From positions 1 to 41,794 of the forward strand of contig CAKRNE010000020.1 of assembly GCA_934365945.1 (NCBI GenBank): 41,794 nucleotides of DNA. Reading direction: 5' to 3'. Origin of the DNA: an uncultured Agathobacter sp. Its GTDB lineage: Bacteria > Bacillota > Clostridia > Lachnospirales > Lachnospiraceae. The notes below the pieces were generated by a model. It did not search any database, was not told the DNA's origin, and saw only the letters and a list, made by a program, of their open reading frames with translations. Below are positions 26,816-35,399 of this stretch, in pieces. The position numbers and the translations under genes were made by a program. The first letter of the stretch is position 1, and each line of letters opens with the position of its first letter.

Positions 26816-27826
26816 TTATTTCCACTCAAGACTGGAGTGCTCAATCTTCTTATCACGAAGCATTAGCTCAGAAACAGCCTCCTTTGCAGGCTTATCCTCA
26901 AAAAGCACTCTGTTTACTTCCTCGATAATCGGCATTCTGACATCATACTTCTTTGCAAGAGCAAGTGCTGCCTTTGCAGAATAGATGCCCTCTACAACCA
27001 TCTTGACCTCTTTTGTTGCTTCATCCATTGTATAGCCCTGGCCTATGAGCATTCCGGCCTTTCTGTTTCGACTGTGTCGGCTCTCACATGTAACAATAAG
27101 GTCACCGATGCCTGTCAGTCCAAAAAGCGTCTCTGCCTTTGCTCCCATCTCAATTGCGAGCACAGATATCTCTGCAATTCCTCTTGTGATAAGTGCTGCC
27201 TTTGTATTATCTCCGTAGCCCAGTCCGTCTGCCATGCCCGCTGCAAGTGCTATGACATTCTTGAGCGAGCCTCCAAGCTCCATTCCAAGTACATCAGGAC
27301 TTGTATATACACGAAATACCTCATTCATAAAAAGATCCTGTACTGTCTCAGCCGTCTTCTGTGTACCTGCTCCTGCAACTACTGTTGTAGGAAGCATCTG
27401 TCCCACCTCCTCTGCATGTGAAGGTCCGCACATCACAGCCACATCAGCGCAAGGTATCTTCTCCTCTACCACATCAGATATAGTCATAAGAGTATTTTCT
27501 TCAATTCCCTTTGCCACACAGACAATTATCTGTCCATCCTTCACGAAAGGAGCCATCTTTTCTGCAGTGCTTCTGGTAAATACAGACGGTACCGCAAGCA
27601 CAAGTATATCGTTATTTTTGATTGTTTCCTCAAGGTCTGTTGTAAAAGTAATGCTGTCCGGAAGCTTCACTCCCGGAAGCTTATCAATATGCTCATGCTT
27701 TTCTTTAAGCATCTCTATCTCGCTCTCCACGATTGACCATATTTCAACAGAATGTCCGTTATTTGCAAGCACCAGGGATAATGCTGTTCCCCAGCTTCCT
27801 GCACCTATAATACCAACTCTACTCAT
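26816..27826 (-). CDS. gpsA: Glycerol-3-phosphate dehydrogenase [NAD(P)+]
   Basis: A 336-residue GpsA. The N-terminal Rossmann motif is VGIIGAGSWGTALSLVLANNGH; conserved VCVAKGIEENT, GPSHAEEV and the catalytic-lysine region GSLKNVIALAAGMADGLGYGDNTKAALITRG follow in order. It reduces dihydroxyacetone phosphate to sn-glycerol-3-phosphate for phospholipid synthesis. It lies just downstream of plsY, the acyltransferase that uses its product, and after der, an arrangement common in Firmicutes. A TTGGGA / TAATAT pair with 17-nt spacing in the plsY-gpsA gap could give it an extra promoter. Confidence 0.97.
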   Translation of the reverse strand: MSRVGIIGAGSWGTALSLVLANNGHSVEIWSIVESEIEMLKEKHEHIDKLPGVKLPDSITFTTDLEETIKNNDILVLAVPSVFTRSTAEKMAPFVKDGQIIVCVAKGIEENTLMTISDVVEEKIPCADVAVMCGPSHAEEVGQMLPTTVVAGAGTQKTAETVQDLFMNEVFRVYTSPDVLGMELGGSLKNVIALAAGMADGLGYGDNTKAALITRGIAEISVLAIEMGAKAETLFGLTGIGDLIVTCESRHSRNRKAGMLIGQGYTMDEATKEVKMVVEGIYSAKAALALAKKYDVRMPIIEEVNRVLFEDKPAKEAVSELMLRDKKIEHSSLEWK

Positions 27827-27893
27827 TTTCTCTGCCTCATATTATATATAATTTATTGTAATCCCAAAATATATTTTGCATATATCAATGCTC

Positions 27894-28547
27894 TTACTTT
27901 GCTTTCTGACCAAATTTATTTTCAGTTCCGCTTAAAAGTCTTTTGATATTGGCTCTGTGACGCCAGATAGCCATCGCCGTAAAACAAGCTGCAAGGATAT
28001 CAAACTCAACCGCATAATTACCGCTCACTCCGAGCAGCCCCATATGGTTAAACACAATTGCCTGAATCAGAAATGATATGACAACCAGTATAGAACCAAG
28101 TGAGACATATCTTGTTATGGCTACTGCAAGAATAAACAATACCAGACATATCGGAGCTGCAATCGGACATACAGCAAGTATTACACCTGATGTACATGCT
28201 ATTCCCTTTCCTCCCTTGAAATTGAGGAAGAATGGAAAATTGTGTCCAAGCACTGCTCCAAAGCCTGCATACAGCTCTATGCATTTAACAGCTTCTGGAT
28301 ATGTATTTCTATATATGAAATAAAATATCAAAACTGCTATGATCGCCTTGAACAAATCACCAAAGAAGGTAACTGCACCTGCCTTCCATCCAAGTGTACG
28401 AAGCGTATTGGTGGTGCCTGAATTGCCGCTTCCATGCTCTCTCACATCAATCCCATGTGCTTTACCATAAAAATATCCGGTCTGAAAGGTTCCAAAGAAA
28501 TACCCTACGACCAATGCTAAAATCCTAGCCAATATCATCTTACTCAT
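27894..28547 (-). CDS. plsY: Acyl-phosphate:glycerol-3-phosphate acyltransferase
   Basis: A 217-residue integral membrane protein with the three PlsY motifs: [32 protein letters not shown] and a later [14 protein letters not shown] region, in about five to six helices. It transfers the acyl chain from acyl-phosphate to glycerol-3-phosphate, the first committed step of phospholipid synthesis. The frame is open further upstream inside der, but the start is placed at ATG 28547, whose codon overlaps the der stop (ATGAGTAA); an ATG three codons later (28538) has better spacing from the AAAGGA site and is an alternative. The overlap with der implies coupled translation. Confidence 0.95.
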   Translation of the reverse strand: MSKMILARILALVVGYFFGTFQTGYFYGKAHGIDVREHGSGNSGTTNTLRTLGWKAGAVTFFGDLFKAIIAVLIFYFIYRNTYPEAVKCIELYAGFGAVLGHNFPFFLNFKGGKGIACTSGVILAVCPIAAPICLVLFILAVAITRYVSLGSILVVISFLIQAIVFNHMGLLGVSGNYAVEFDILAACFTAMAIWRHRANIKRLLSGTENKFGQKAK

Positions 28548-29865
28548 TTTCCTTTCGTTCTCTTGTAATAAACTTAAGCGCAGTTCCCCTGAAACCAAAT
28601 GTATCCCTGATTCTGTTCTCGAGATATCTGGTATATGAGAAATGCATAAGATTCTTGTCGTTTACAAAGATTACAAAGGTAGGCGGCTTAACAGAAACCT
28701 GTGTCACATAGTATATCTTTAGTCTCTTGCCCTTGTCTGTAGGCGGCTGCTGCATGGCAACTGCCTCCGTAACTATCTCATTTAACACTCCTGTTGCAAC
28801 ACGCATTGAGTTATTCTCTATAACAACATCAATGAGCTCAAATATCTTGTTGAGTCTCTGACCTGACTTTGCCGAAATAAACAGTATCTCTGCATATGGA
28901 ATAAAGCTTAATATCTGTCTGATTTTCTCCGTGTGCTGCTTTACGGTATTATTATCCTTTTCAATGGCATCCCATTTATTGACAGCGATGATAATTCCCT
29001 TGCCTCTTTCGTGGGCAATGCCCGCAATTTTAGCATCCTGCTCGGTAACACCCTCTGTAGCATCTATCACAACTATGACAACATCAGCTCTCTCCACTGC
29101 TGAAACGGCACGAATAATACTGTACCGCTCTATATCCTCTTTAATCTTATTCTTGCGCCTAAGACCGGCTGTATCGATAAATATATACTCCCTGCCATCA
29201 TACTTTATAGCTGTATCGATAGCATCTCTTGTGGTGCCTGCTATATCTGACACTATCACCCTGTCCTCACGGGCAAGCTTATTGATGAGTGATGACTTAC
29301 CTACATTAGGTTTACCTACTATAGCAACCCTTGGTCTGTCATCATCGTCATCCTGCTTTGATGAATCCGGGAAATGCTTCACAACCTCATCAAGCATATC
29401 TCCGAGTCCGAGCATAGAGGCTGCAGAGATAGGATGCGGATCACCGATTCCTAAGTTATAAAACTCATACACATCTGTCATGTACTTTTCAAAGCTGTCC
29501 ACCTTATTGACAACCAATACAACCGGCTTGTGTGAACGACGAAGCATATCTGCTACCTTTGAATCGGAATCAACAAGCCCCTGCTTCACATCTGTGATAA
29601 AAATGATAACATCTGCCGTATCGATGGCAATCTGTGCCTGCTCTCTCATCTGCGACAGTATCACGTCTCCGGATTCCGGCTCGATACCGCCTGTATCAAT
29701 CATGGTAAAATTGTAATCAAGCCATGATACATCTGCATAAATTCTGTCTCTTGTGACACCCGGAGTGTCCTTTACTATAGATATCCTCTCTCCTGCAAGC
29801 GCATTGAAGAGAGTCGATTTTCCAACATTTGGACGGCCTACGATGGCCACTACTGGTCTGCTCAT
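28540..29865 (-). CDS. der: Ribosome biogenesis GTPase Der (EngA)
   Basis: A 441-residue protein with two tandem GTPase domains. The first has [13 protein letters not shown] and NKVD; the second has GKPNVGKSS (near residue 184), DTAG and NKWD. A C-terminal KH-like domain ends in [12 protein letters not shown]. Der is an essential factor for 50S ribosomal subunit maturation. An AGGAGA ribosome site precedes the ATG, and the gene leads a der-plsY-gpsA cluster. The GAATAGTTAC element with a TATAAG hexamer lies about 29-52 bp upstream. Confidence 0.97.
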   Translation of the reverse strand: MSRPVVAIVGRPNVGKSTLFNALAGERISIVKDTPGVTRDRIYADVSWLDYNFTMIDTGGIEPESGDVILSQMREQAQIAIDTADVIIFITDVKQGLVDSDSKVADMLRRSHKPVVLVVNKVDSFEKYMTDVYEFYNLGIGDPHPISAASMLGLGDMLDEVVKHFPDSSKQDDDDDRPRVAIVGKPNVGKSSLINKLAREDRVIVSDIAGTTRDAIDTAIKYDGREYIFIDTAGLRRKNKIKEDIERYSIIRAVSAVERADVVIVVIDATEGVTEQDAKIAGIAHERGKGIIIAVNKWDAIEKDNNTVKQHTEKIRQILSFIPYAEILFISAKSGQRLNKIFELIDVVIENNSMRVATGVLNEIVTEAVAMQQPPTDKGKRLKIYYVTQVSVKPPTFVIFVNDKNLMHFSYTRYLENRIRDTFGFRGTALKFITRERKENE

Positions 29866-29893
29866 ATACTCTCCTGTTCTAAATTCATATTAG

Positions 29894-29917
29894 CTTATAG
29901 AATAATTGTAACTATTC
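29894..29917 (-). promoter_or_regulatory. GAATAGTTAC element with TATAAG upstream of der
   Basis: GAATAGTTAC (29908-29917, minus strand), 8 nt, TATAAG (29894-29899). The implied leader would be about 22 nt, compatible with the ribosome site. GAATAGTT and AATTATTC here also form an imperfect inverted repeat. Confidence 0.45.
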
Positions 29918-29991
29918 AAAAATAATTATAAAATAATAAACAAAACATCTACAACAGAATAATTATATCACAATACCATTTACAGAAACAA

Positions 29992-31917
29992 CTATTCATA
30001 TGTCAAAAGTGGTTCTTTTGATGAAATTAATCCATTTTCTTTCAGAACAGCTATCAGATTAGTACAGTTTTCACCAAAACTAATGTTGACGGAATACATT
30101 TCAATGCCATCGGAACGGGCATCCTTGAAATCAGAGTCCTCCTTTGTCGCACCAAATATACCCAGCAGGCTCTCATACCATGTGTAACCATACTGATTCC
30201 AGCTTTTTCCAATCCTAGTACCTTTTGGCACTGTAAAATTCAAAATAAGATTGTACATATAGCTGTTATCCTTATCCACCCCGTCAAGCATTCTCTGTAA
30301 ATTATATTCCTGCATCACACCGGCTTCAACATCCTTCTTCAGAGCCTCAAAAATATCCGTGGCAACTTTTCCGTTAAAGCTCTCATTCAGCACATCTACA
30401 TATTTATCATTGTACTGCTCTGCCGAGCCATTGATAAAGGTAATATCCGTCGTATCGCACTGCATTATGGCATTAATCATATTCTCTGGTTTATTTTCCT
30501 CCGCCATAATCGCCTTGCACTGCTTATGTGGATTAAAATCATCTGTTGTATGATATACACGGTTGACTTTTTCTCCGTTTTTTAATGTATATGAGATAGT
30601 AATATACCCGGAATCATTATATCTCTTTTTAAAATAATCCTTTTTCTGTGCCATAAGTATCTTTTGAGTCTCTAAAATCTTTTCAACATCTTTTCCATCC
30701 AGATTGATATCAAAATCTATGGCTACACATGCAGAATCAATATCAGCAAGCTTCGGGATATAATTCTCCTGCACATTTCCATATACTGTTATACCACCAA
30801 ATATAACTACAACAAACCCACCAAAAGCAATAAGCTCCTTAAATAATGCTTTCGAAAAAACTTTAAAATTCTTTCTTATAATCATCTCCAAGAGTAAGAA
30901 GGCTATGATTCCAAGCACTACTGCAAGCAGCATAATCGCACAAACACCAATACTTATCCTTAATCCAAGCAACAGAGAGGCTGTAACAGTAGATAAAATC
31001 AGTCCTCCAAGACAGCCAAGCACCCATCTGAAAACCGGCTTAAGCTTTGGAATAGCAATAAAGCTTCCTGCGTTTTCCAAATCTCTATGCTTATAAATCC
31101 TATAAGAAATAAAGTATATAACCGCAGCCACAAGGATATAGACTACGATGGTATTTGTGCCTCTGAAGATATATTTAATACAGTAATAATCATCTCCTGC
31201 CTTCTTCATGGTCGGATGAAATCCAACCCGATTGAGAAGCTGTAACATAGGTGCAAACCATGTAACACTTATTTTCCTTACAAATTCCATATATGGAAGT
31301 CCATACGATACATATGTGAGCACATTGGCAATGGCAATAACTGCTCCTCCATACAGCAGATTGACAACCGCATACATCACTGCTACAGAAACAAGCTGTC
31401 CTGTAATCATTGCGCACAGACACACCAGGCTGTACATAAAAAATGATATTCCCATTGTAGCAAGCAGATTGATTCCAATATGTACCACCTTCGTATTGCC
31501 ATATGATATACATATAACAAACGACATAATGTACTTAATTATCTGCGGAATCCACATAAACAGCAGACCTGTCAACACATTGGTCGAAAAAAGCTGCCGC
31601 CTTGTCACAGGCATAGAATGAATCATATTACATGCTCTCGAATTATACAGGTAACTGAACATTGCCATGCCTGTAACCAGTGCCATGACAAAAATGAAAA
31701 TCATATCTGCCTCCATGCTGATAGCCGGAGATATTATATCAAGCATATATTTATGCCAGTTTTTGCCATAAATAAACTCTGCACTCTTAAATCTGCTCCA
31801 CATGGAAAACGGACCATTGAGTAGAATTATAATTGTATACAAAGTCCAGATTGGCCAGTATAGCTTTACATTCTTTTGCAGTATTGTTCTATTAATAAAC
31901 GATGTCTTTGACTTCAT
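29992..31917 (-). CDS. ABC transporter permease with C-terminal extracytoplasmic domain
   Basis: A 641-residue protein. The first 370 residues have about eleven or twelve hydrophobic segments in ABC-2-like style (for example MHSMPVTRRQLFSTNVLTGL, a conserved loop in Firmicute ABC-2 permeases). After one more helix (about residues 385-405) comes a soluble region of about 235 residues that is probably outside the cell. The start is placed at the ATG preceded by GGAGGAGAGG, which overlaps the ATPase gene end by 26 bp; an upstream in-frame ATG at 31974 lacks such a site. Together with the ATPase and GntR genes it forms an operon like B. subtilis ytr-type envelope-stress exporters. The cargo is unknown. 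Confidence 0.85.
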   Translation of the reverse strand: MKSKTSFINRTILQKNVKLYWPIWTLYTIIILLNGPFSMWSRFKSAEFIYGKNWHKYMLDIISPAISMEADMIFIFVMALVTGMAMFSYLYNSRACNMIHSMPVTRRQLFSTNVLTGLLFMWIPQIIKYIMSFVICISYGNTKVVHIGINLLATMGISFFMYSLVCLCAMITGQLVSVAVMYAVVNLLYGGAVIAIANVLTYVSYGLPYMEFVRKISVTWFAPMLQLLNRVGFHPTMKKAGDDYYCIKYIFRGTNTIVVYILVAAVIYFISYRIYKHRDLENAGSFIAIPKLKPVFRWVLGCLGGLILSTVTASLLLGLRISIGVCAIMLLAVVLGIIAFLLLEMIIRKNFKVFSKALFKELIAFGGFVVVIFGGITVYGNVQENYIPKLADIDSACVAIDFDINLDGKDVEKILETQKILMAQKKDYFKKRYNDSGYITISYTLKNGEKVNRVYHTTDDFNPHKQCKAIMAEENKPENMINAIMQCDTTDITFINGSAEQYNDKYVDVLNESFNGKVATDIFEALKKDVEAGVMQEYNLQRMLDGVDKDNSYMYNLILNFTVPKGTRIGKSWNQYGYTWYESLLGIFGATKEDSDFKDARSDGIEMYSVNISFGENCTNLIAVLKENGLISSKEPLLTYE

Positions 31918-32800
31918 AGTCCTCTCCTCCCATCTCATAGATAAATATTTCCTCCAGAGTAAGAGGCAATACATCCACTACCTGCGGACTGTCCTCACCA
32001 TCTGTAATGGCCTTTACTACAGCATCAGGCTCTCCACGCACTATAACCGTGTATACTCTTCCTATATTTGACATATGAAGTACTTTAAAATCCTGCGGTA
32101 TCTTGGGCATGCCATACGGACACGCAATCTGAATCTTAGAAATATTCCCCTGCAGCTCTGTAAGAGACCTCTCTATCATAATCCTTCCATTATTGAGAAT
32201 GCCTACATGATCACACACATCCTCCAGCTCACGCAGATTATGGGACGATACAACCACTGTAGTATTATTAGCAGCCACATCATCAAGCATGATAGACCAT
32301 ATCTGTCTTCTCATAACAGGATCAAGTCCATCAACAGGCTCATCAAGCACAATAAGCTTTGGTTTACAGCACAATGCGAGCCAGAATGCCACCTGCTTCT
32401 GCATGCCCTTTGAGAGCTTTCTGATATTCCTTTTAACATCTATAGACGGAAAAAACTCCTGCATCCTGTAAAACTGCTTCTCATCAAAATTCGGATACAT
32501 TCCTTTATAATAATGCATCATATTAATCGTATCAGATTGCAAAAAATAAAACATGTCATCCGGTATATAAGCCATCTGGCCTTTAATCCTTGCATTTTCA
32601 TAGACAGGCTCACCATCAATAAACACTTCCCCTGCATCCTGTCTCATTACGCCTGTAATATGCCTGATAAGTGTAGACTTACCGGCTCCGTTTGGACCAA
32701 CAAGCCCATAGACAGCACCCTTTTCCACGTTCATGTTCACACCGTCAAGTGCTGTAAAATCATCAAATTTTTTAACTAAATTATTTATCTGTATCATCAT
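31892..32800 (-). CDS. ABC transporter ATP-binding protein
   Basis: A 302-residue ATPase. Walker A is GPNGAGKST (about 35-43), the Q-loop region includes AYIPDDMFYFLQ, the signature is LSKGMQKQV near residue 136, Walker B is LIVLDEPVDGLDP and the switch His is in VVVSSHNLREL. A roughly 80-residue C-terminal extension is typical of exporter ATPases of the YtrB/BcrA type. It overlaps the upstream GntR gene by 20 bp and the downstream permease gene by 26 bp. Either of the first two methionines may be the start. Confidence 0.93.
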   Translation of the reverse strand: MMIQINNLVKKFDDFTALDGVNMNVEKGAVYGLVGPNGAGKSTLIRHITGVMRQDAGEVFIDGEPVYENARIKGQMAYIPDDMFYFLQSDTINMMHYYKGMYPNFDEKQFYRMQEFFPSIDVKRNIRKLSKGMQKQVAFWLALCCKPKLIVLDEPVDGLDPVMRRQIWSIMLDDVAANNTTVVVSSHNLRELEDVCDHVGILNNGRIMIERSLTELQGNISKIQIACPYGMPKIPQDFKVLHMSNIGRVYTVIVRGEPDAVVKAITDGEDSPQVVDVLPLTLEEIFIYEMGGEDYEVKDIVY

Positions 32801-33230
32801 TACCCTCTGTCACAGTGTTTTCTGTCCACATCTCTTGTATTACAAATCTGATTGTGTCATCTTCACTATTCAAATGCTCCTTCGCATCGTCCATCCTGTT
32901 TCTCAATTCCTCAACAGGTGTTTCAAGCACAAACAGCTCTGTCACCACCTGGTCAAAAAGCAGTTTCAGATGCTTTGCCCTGCTCTGTCTTGCAGTCTTA
33001 GCATCTGCAACGAAGGTTCCCTTACCGCTTTGAGTATAAAGATATCCTTCCTCCTCCAGTTCTCTGTATGCCTTTGCGATTGTGTTAGGATTGATTGCAT
33101 ACTTGCAGGCAAGCACACGGACAGACGGAAGCTTTTCGTCCTGCTTAATAACATTCATAACTATCATTCGTCTGATGCCTTCCTTAATCTGTTCATAAAT
33201 AGGCTTTGAATCTCGATAATTTAACTGCAT
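32781..33230 (-). CDS. GntR family regulator, YtrA-like
   Basis: A 149-residue short GntR protein: winged-helix domain with SKPIYEQIKEGIRRMIV, LPSVRVLACKYAINPNTIAKAYRELEEEGYL and GKGTFVA, then only about 75 helical residues for dimerisation, as in the YtrA subgroup. Such proteins repress their own operon together with an ABC exporter and respond to cell-envelope antibiotics or related stress. The first gene of the operon. A YtrA-type inverted repeat is found about 95-120 bp upstream of its start. A GGGGAG ribosome site precedes the ATG. Confidence 0.92.
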   Translation of the reverse strand: MQLNYRDSKPIYEQIKEGIRRMIVMNVIKQDEKLPSVRVLACKYAINPNTIAKAYRELEEEGYLYTQSGKGTFVADAKTARQSRAKHLKLLFDQVVTELFVLETPVEELRNRMDDAKEHLNSEDDTIRFVIQEMWTENTVTEGNDDTDK

Positions 33231-33325
33231 ATCGTTCTCCCCGGTTCATATACGGTAGTACTGCTGTAGCTTTTAATATTAACTAAAAGAACCATCATAC
33301 TGTCTGGCAGCATCAGGTCTTGCAC

Positions 33326-33350
33326 AGTGTACTATCCAAAGTGATACACC
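33326..33350 (-). promoter_or_regulatory. Candidate YtrA-type operator
   Basis: On the plus strand AGTGTA (33326-33331), 13 nt, TACACC (33345-33350). This matches, in eleven of twelve bases and in spacing, the AGTGTA-N13-TACACT operator described for B. subtilis YtrA. It sits upstream of the GntR-ABC-permease operon and probably within its promoter, although no clear -35/-10 pair was identified. Confidence 0.6.
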
Positions 33351-33410
33351 TATTTTAACATATGTAGCTTTCAGTGTTTCTTATTATTTCCTTAATAGAT
33401 TGTGTGAAAA

Positions 33411-34475
33411 TTACTTAAGAAACATAAAAGCTCCGAGATTTCCCCGCTTGCCATGACTTGCTCTATGTGAAAACAAAAGAGATGGATTACAGCAGGTGCA
33501 TATATTGGTCATGGCAATATTTGCATCCTGCACGCCGGCCTCCACAAGCACTCTCCTGTTACATTCCCAAAGGTCAAGCTGATATTTGCCGTCTCCCTTA
33601 TAGAACAGAATGTCACTCGCATGCGGATCATCAATTGTCGCAAACTCATCCACAAAATGCTCTGCAACATCCTGACTTATCTCATAGCAGTCCTGACATA
33701 TTGAAGGTCCTATCGCTGCTATAACATCATGCGCCTCGGTACCAAACTCCCTGTTCATAGCGATAAGTGTCTGCTTTCCCATTCGATTTACAGTACCTCT
33801 CCAACCCGAATGACTAAGCCCTATCGCCCTATGTACCGGATCAACGAAATAAAGCGGTACACAATCAGCATAAAATGTGGCAAGCACAACATTTGGCTCA
33901 TTCGTGATAAGTCCGTCCACATCTGTATAAGGTCTCTTTCTTGTCACCCCGATACCGCACTGCTTTCTTCCAACTCTCAAAACATTGGTAGTATGTGTCT
34001 GATCTGTCGTGACAATCTGCCCCACTTCTGCTCCGATTGCCTCCGCCACTCTTTTATAGTTCTCCAAGACATTTTTCTCTTCATCACCACGCGTAAAGCT
34101 TAGATTTAAGCTTTCAAACATTCCAGTACTGCAGCCGCCAAGACGTGTTGTAAAGCAATGCTCTATCATATGAAGATCACTAAGCTTCTTAAAATGTAAT
34201 AACGGCACAACACTGCCATTTGAAAGGACATGCCTGTTTAGCTCTAAAATATCTTTATCATTATTTTTCACAAAATCATTCATAGTGATTTCATGAACAT
34301 CTTTGTGTATGTTTCCGGTCTTTATATTCTTGTCAATCTTCATATTCTTGTCAATCTTCATATTCTTATCAATCTCTATATTATTATCAATCTCTATATT
34401 CTTATCAATCTTTATATTCTTATCAATCTTTATATTCTTATCAATCTTTATATTCTTATCAATCTCTGTCATCAT
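33411..34475 (-). CDS. pgeF: YfiH/PgeF family (laccase-domain) protein with a repeat-built N-terminus
   Basis: A 354-residue protein. From about residue 95 to the end it is a normal YfiH protein: EHCFTTRLGGCS, TTDQTHT, DVDGLITN, ADCVPLYFVDPVHRAIGLSHSGWRGT and IGPSICQDCYEIS, containing the metal-binding His/Cys residues. Family members (E. coli PgeF) edit misincorporated residues in peptidoglycan precursors; others deaminate or phosphorolyse purine nucleosides. The first 52 residues are unusual, being eight copies of an IDKNIK-like hexapeptide. No ribosome site precedes the ATG at 34475; a TATAAT at 34491-34496 would give a leader of only about 9 nt. A later start (ATG at about 34280, MNDFVKNND) would give a usual-length protein but also lacks a ribosome site. 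Confidence 0.9.
   Translation of the reverse strand: MMTEIDKNIKIDKNIKIDKNIKIDKNIEIDNNIEIDKNMKIDKNMKIDKNIKTGNIHKDVHEITMNDFVKNNDKDILELNRHVLSNGSVVPLLHFKKLSDLHMIEHCFTTRLGGCSTGMFESLNLSFTRGDEEKNVLENYKRVAEAIGAEVGQIVTTDQTHTTNVLRVGRKQCGIGVTRKRPYTDVDGLITNEPNVVLATFYADCVPLYFVDPVHRAIGLSHSGWRGTVNRMGKQTLIAMNREFGTEAHDVIAAIGPSICQDCYEISQDVAEHFVDEFATIDDPHASDILFYKGDGKYQLDLWECNRRVLVEAGVQDANIAMTNICTCCNPSLLFSHRASHGKRGNLGAFMFLK
34320..34463 (-). repeat. Eight 18-bp tandem repeats in the yfiH 5' end
   Basis: Eight consecutive 18-bp units with minus-strand consensus AAGAATATAAAGATTGAT (phase-shifted), encoding IDKNIK, IDKNIE, IDNNIE and IDKNMK hexapeptides (residues 5-52). The units differ only at a few positions. 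Because 18 is six codons, copy-number change would not shift the frame. Confidence 0.93.
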
Positions 34476-34490
34476 ATTTAAATCTATGCA

Positions 34491-34514
34491 ATTATATATT
34501 ACCGGTAACTATTG
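34491..34514 (-). promoter_or_regulatory. CAATAGTTAC element with TATAAT upstream of yfiH
   Basis: CAATAGTTAC (34505-34514, minus strand), 8 nt, then perfect TATAAT (34491-34496). No good -35 hexamer is seen. The predicted transcript would start about 9 nt before the first ATG. Confidence 0.45.
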
Positions 34515-34635
34515 CTGTTTATAATTGCCTGCTCCTTATCTGTTTTTCATTAAATAATCTACTACAGCGTTAAAAATCAAACGAACCAATAATGCTAAAT
34601 CAAAAATTGCTAAACCCAAAATGCTAAGACAATAG

Positions 34636-34989
34636 TTATTGACTACCCTCAAATGCATTCTTCAACACAGTAACCGCATCATCATCCACTGCTATCACAT
34701 CAAATCTGCATGGTGTCCATTCATTCAGACCATGTGTCATAAGATAATAACTGGCAACTGATATAATTTTTTTCTGTTTGCTGTAACCAACTGCTTCAAG
34801 AGCCCTGCCGCAGCCATTATTCCTGCGATATTTCACCTCGCAAAAACATATTGTATCCCCATCCTTTGCTATTATGTCTATCTCTCCAAAGCGGTTTCTG
34901 TAATTGCGGGCTAGTACCCTGTATCCCATATTTATTAATCGCTCTGCAGCAAGCTGCTCATATATATTTCCAACACTTCTTTTATTCAT
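34636..34989 (-). CDS. yraN: YraN (UPF0102) family nuclease-like protein
   Basis: A 117-residue protein with the restriction-endonuclease-like YraN fold: NIYEQLAAERLINMGYRVLARNYR, then the catalytic-type core FGEIDIIAKDGDTICFCEVKYRR (Glu, Asp, Glu and Lys positions kept) and FDVIAVD near the end. YraN proteins are conserved and predicted to act on DNA, but without a firm function. It starts 29 bp after the FlhB-like gene and is probably cotranscribed with it. A GAGG ribosome site precedes the ATG. Confidence 0.93.
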   Translation of the reverse strand: MNKRSVGNIYEQLAAERLINMGYRVLARNYRNRFGEIDIIAKDGDTICFCEVKYRRNNGCGRALEAVGYSKQKKIISVASYYLMTHGLNEWTPCRFDVIAVDDDAVTVLKNAFEGSQ

Positions 34990-35018
34990 AACTGCCTCAT
35001 ATACTCTAAACCTTCACA

Positions 35019-35330
35019 TTATCTTTGGTCAATCTTCGCCTTAAGCTTATCCAGATCATTAACAAAAACAAGTATCTCAGCAACAACCTCATACAGCTCC
35101 GGTGGAATCATATCACCTATTTTAAGCTTAGACAGTGTATCCGCAAGCTTATCGTCCTTATATGTAGGCACATTGCTTTCCTTTGCCTTCTCAATAATTT
35201 TGTCAGCAACAGCGCCTTTGCCTGTGGCAAGTATTTTGGGTGCCGCTTCACCAGGCACATACTCTATAGCTATGGCTGTTTTGCCTGTGTCCATTCCATT
35301 ATTGTTATGATTATCCTTTTCGCCTTGCAT
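35019..35330 (-). CDS. Stand-alone FlhB C-terminal domain protein (YlqH-like)
   Basis: A protein of about 103 residues that matches only the cytoplasmic C-terminal domain of FlhB/EscU export-switch proteins: AIAIEYVPGEAAPKILATGKG, VADKIIEKAKESNVP, LADTLSKLKIGDMIPPELYEVVAEILVFV. The NPTH autocleavage motif of true FlhB is absent, the site being replaced by the start of the protein. Similar small proteins (B. subtilis YlqH) follow a FliK-like partner (YlqG), the arrangement seen here. A GTG three codons upstream (35339) is an alternative start, but AGGTGA before the ATG favours 35330. Its role is unknown; it may interact with the neighbouring FliK-like protein. Confidence 0.88.
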   Translation of the reverse strand: MQGEKDNHNNNGMDTGKTAIAIEYVPGEAAPKILATGKGAVADKIIEKAKESNVPTYKDDKLADTLSKLKIGDMIPPELYEVVAEILVFVNDLDKLKAKIDQR

Positions 35331-35356
35331 ACAACTCACCTGTCCTTCTAAAGTAA

Positions 35357-35379
35357 GCTATAATTATCCGTAACTATTC
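35357..35379 (-). promoter_or_regulatory. GAATAGTTAC element with TATAGC upstream of the FlhB-like gene
   Basis: GAATAGTTAC (35370-35379, minus strand), 7 nt, then TATAGC (35357-35362). The implied leader is about 20 nt. Confidence 0.4.
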
Positions 35380-35399
35380 GTAAAATATCTTATATACTG

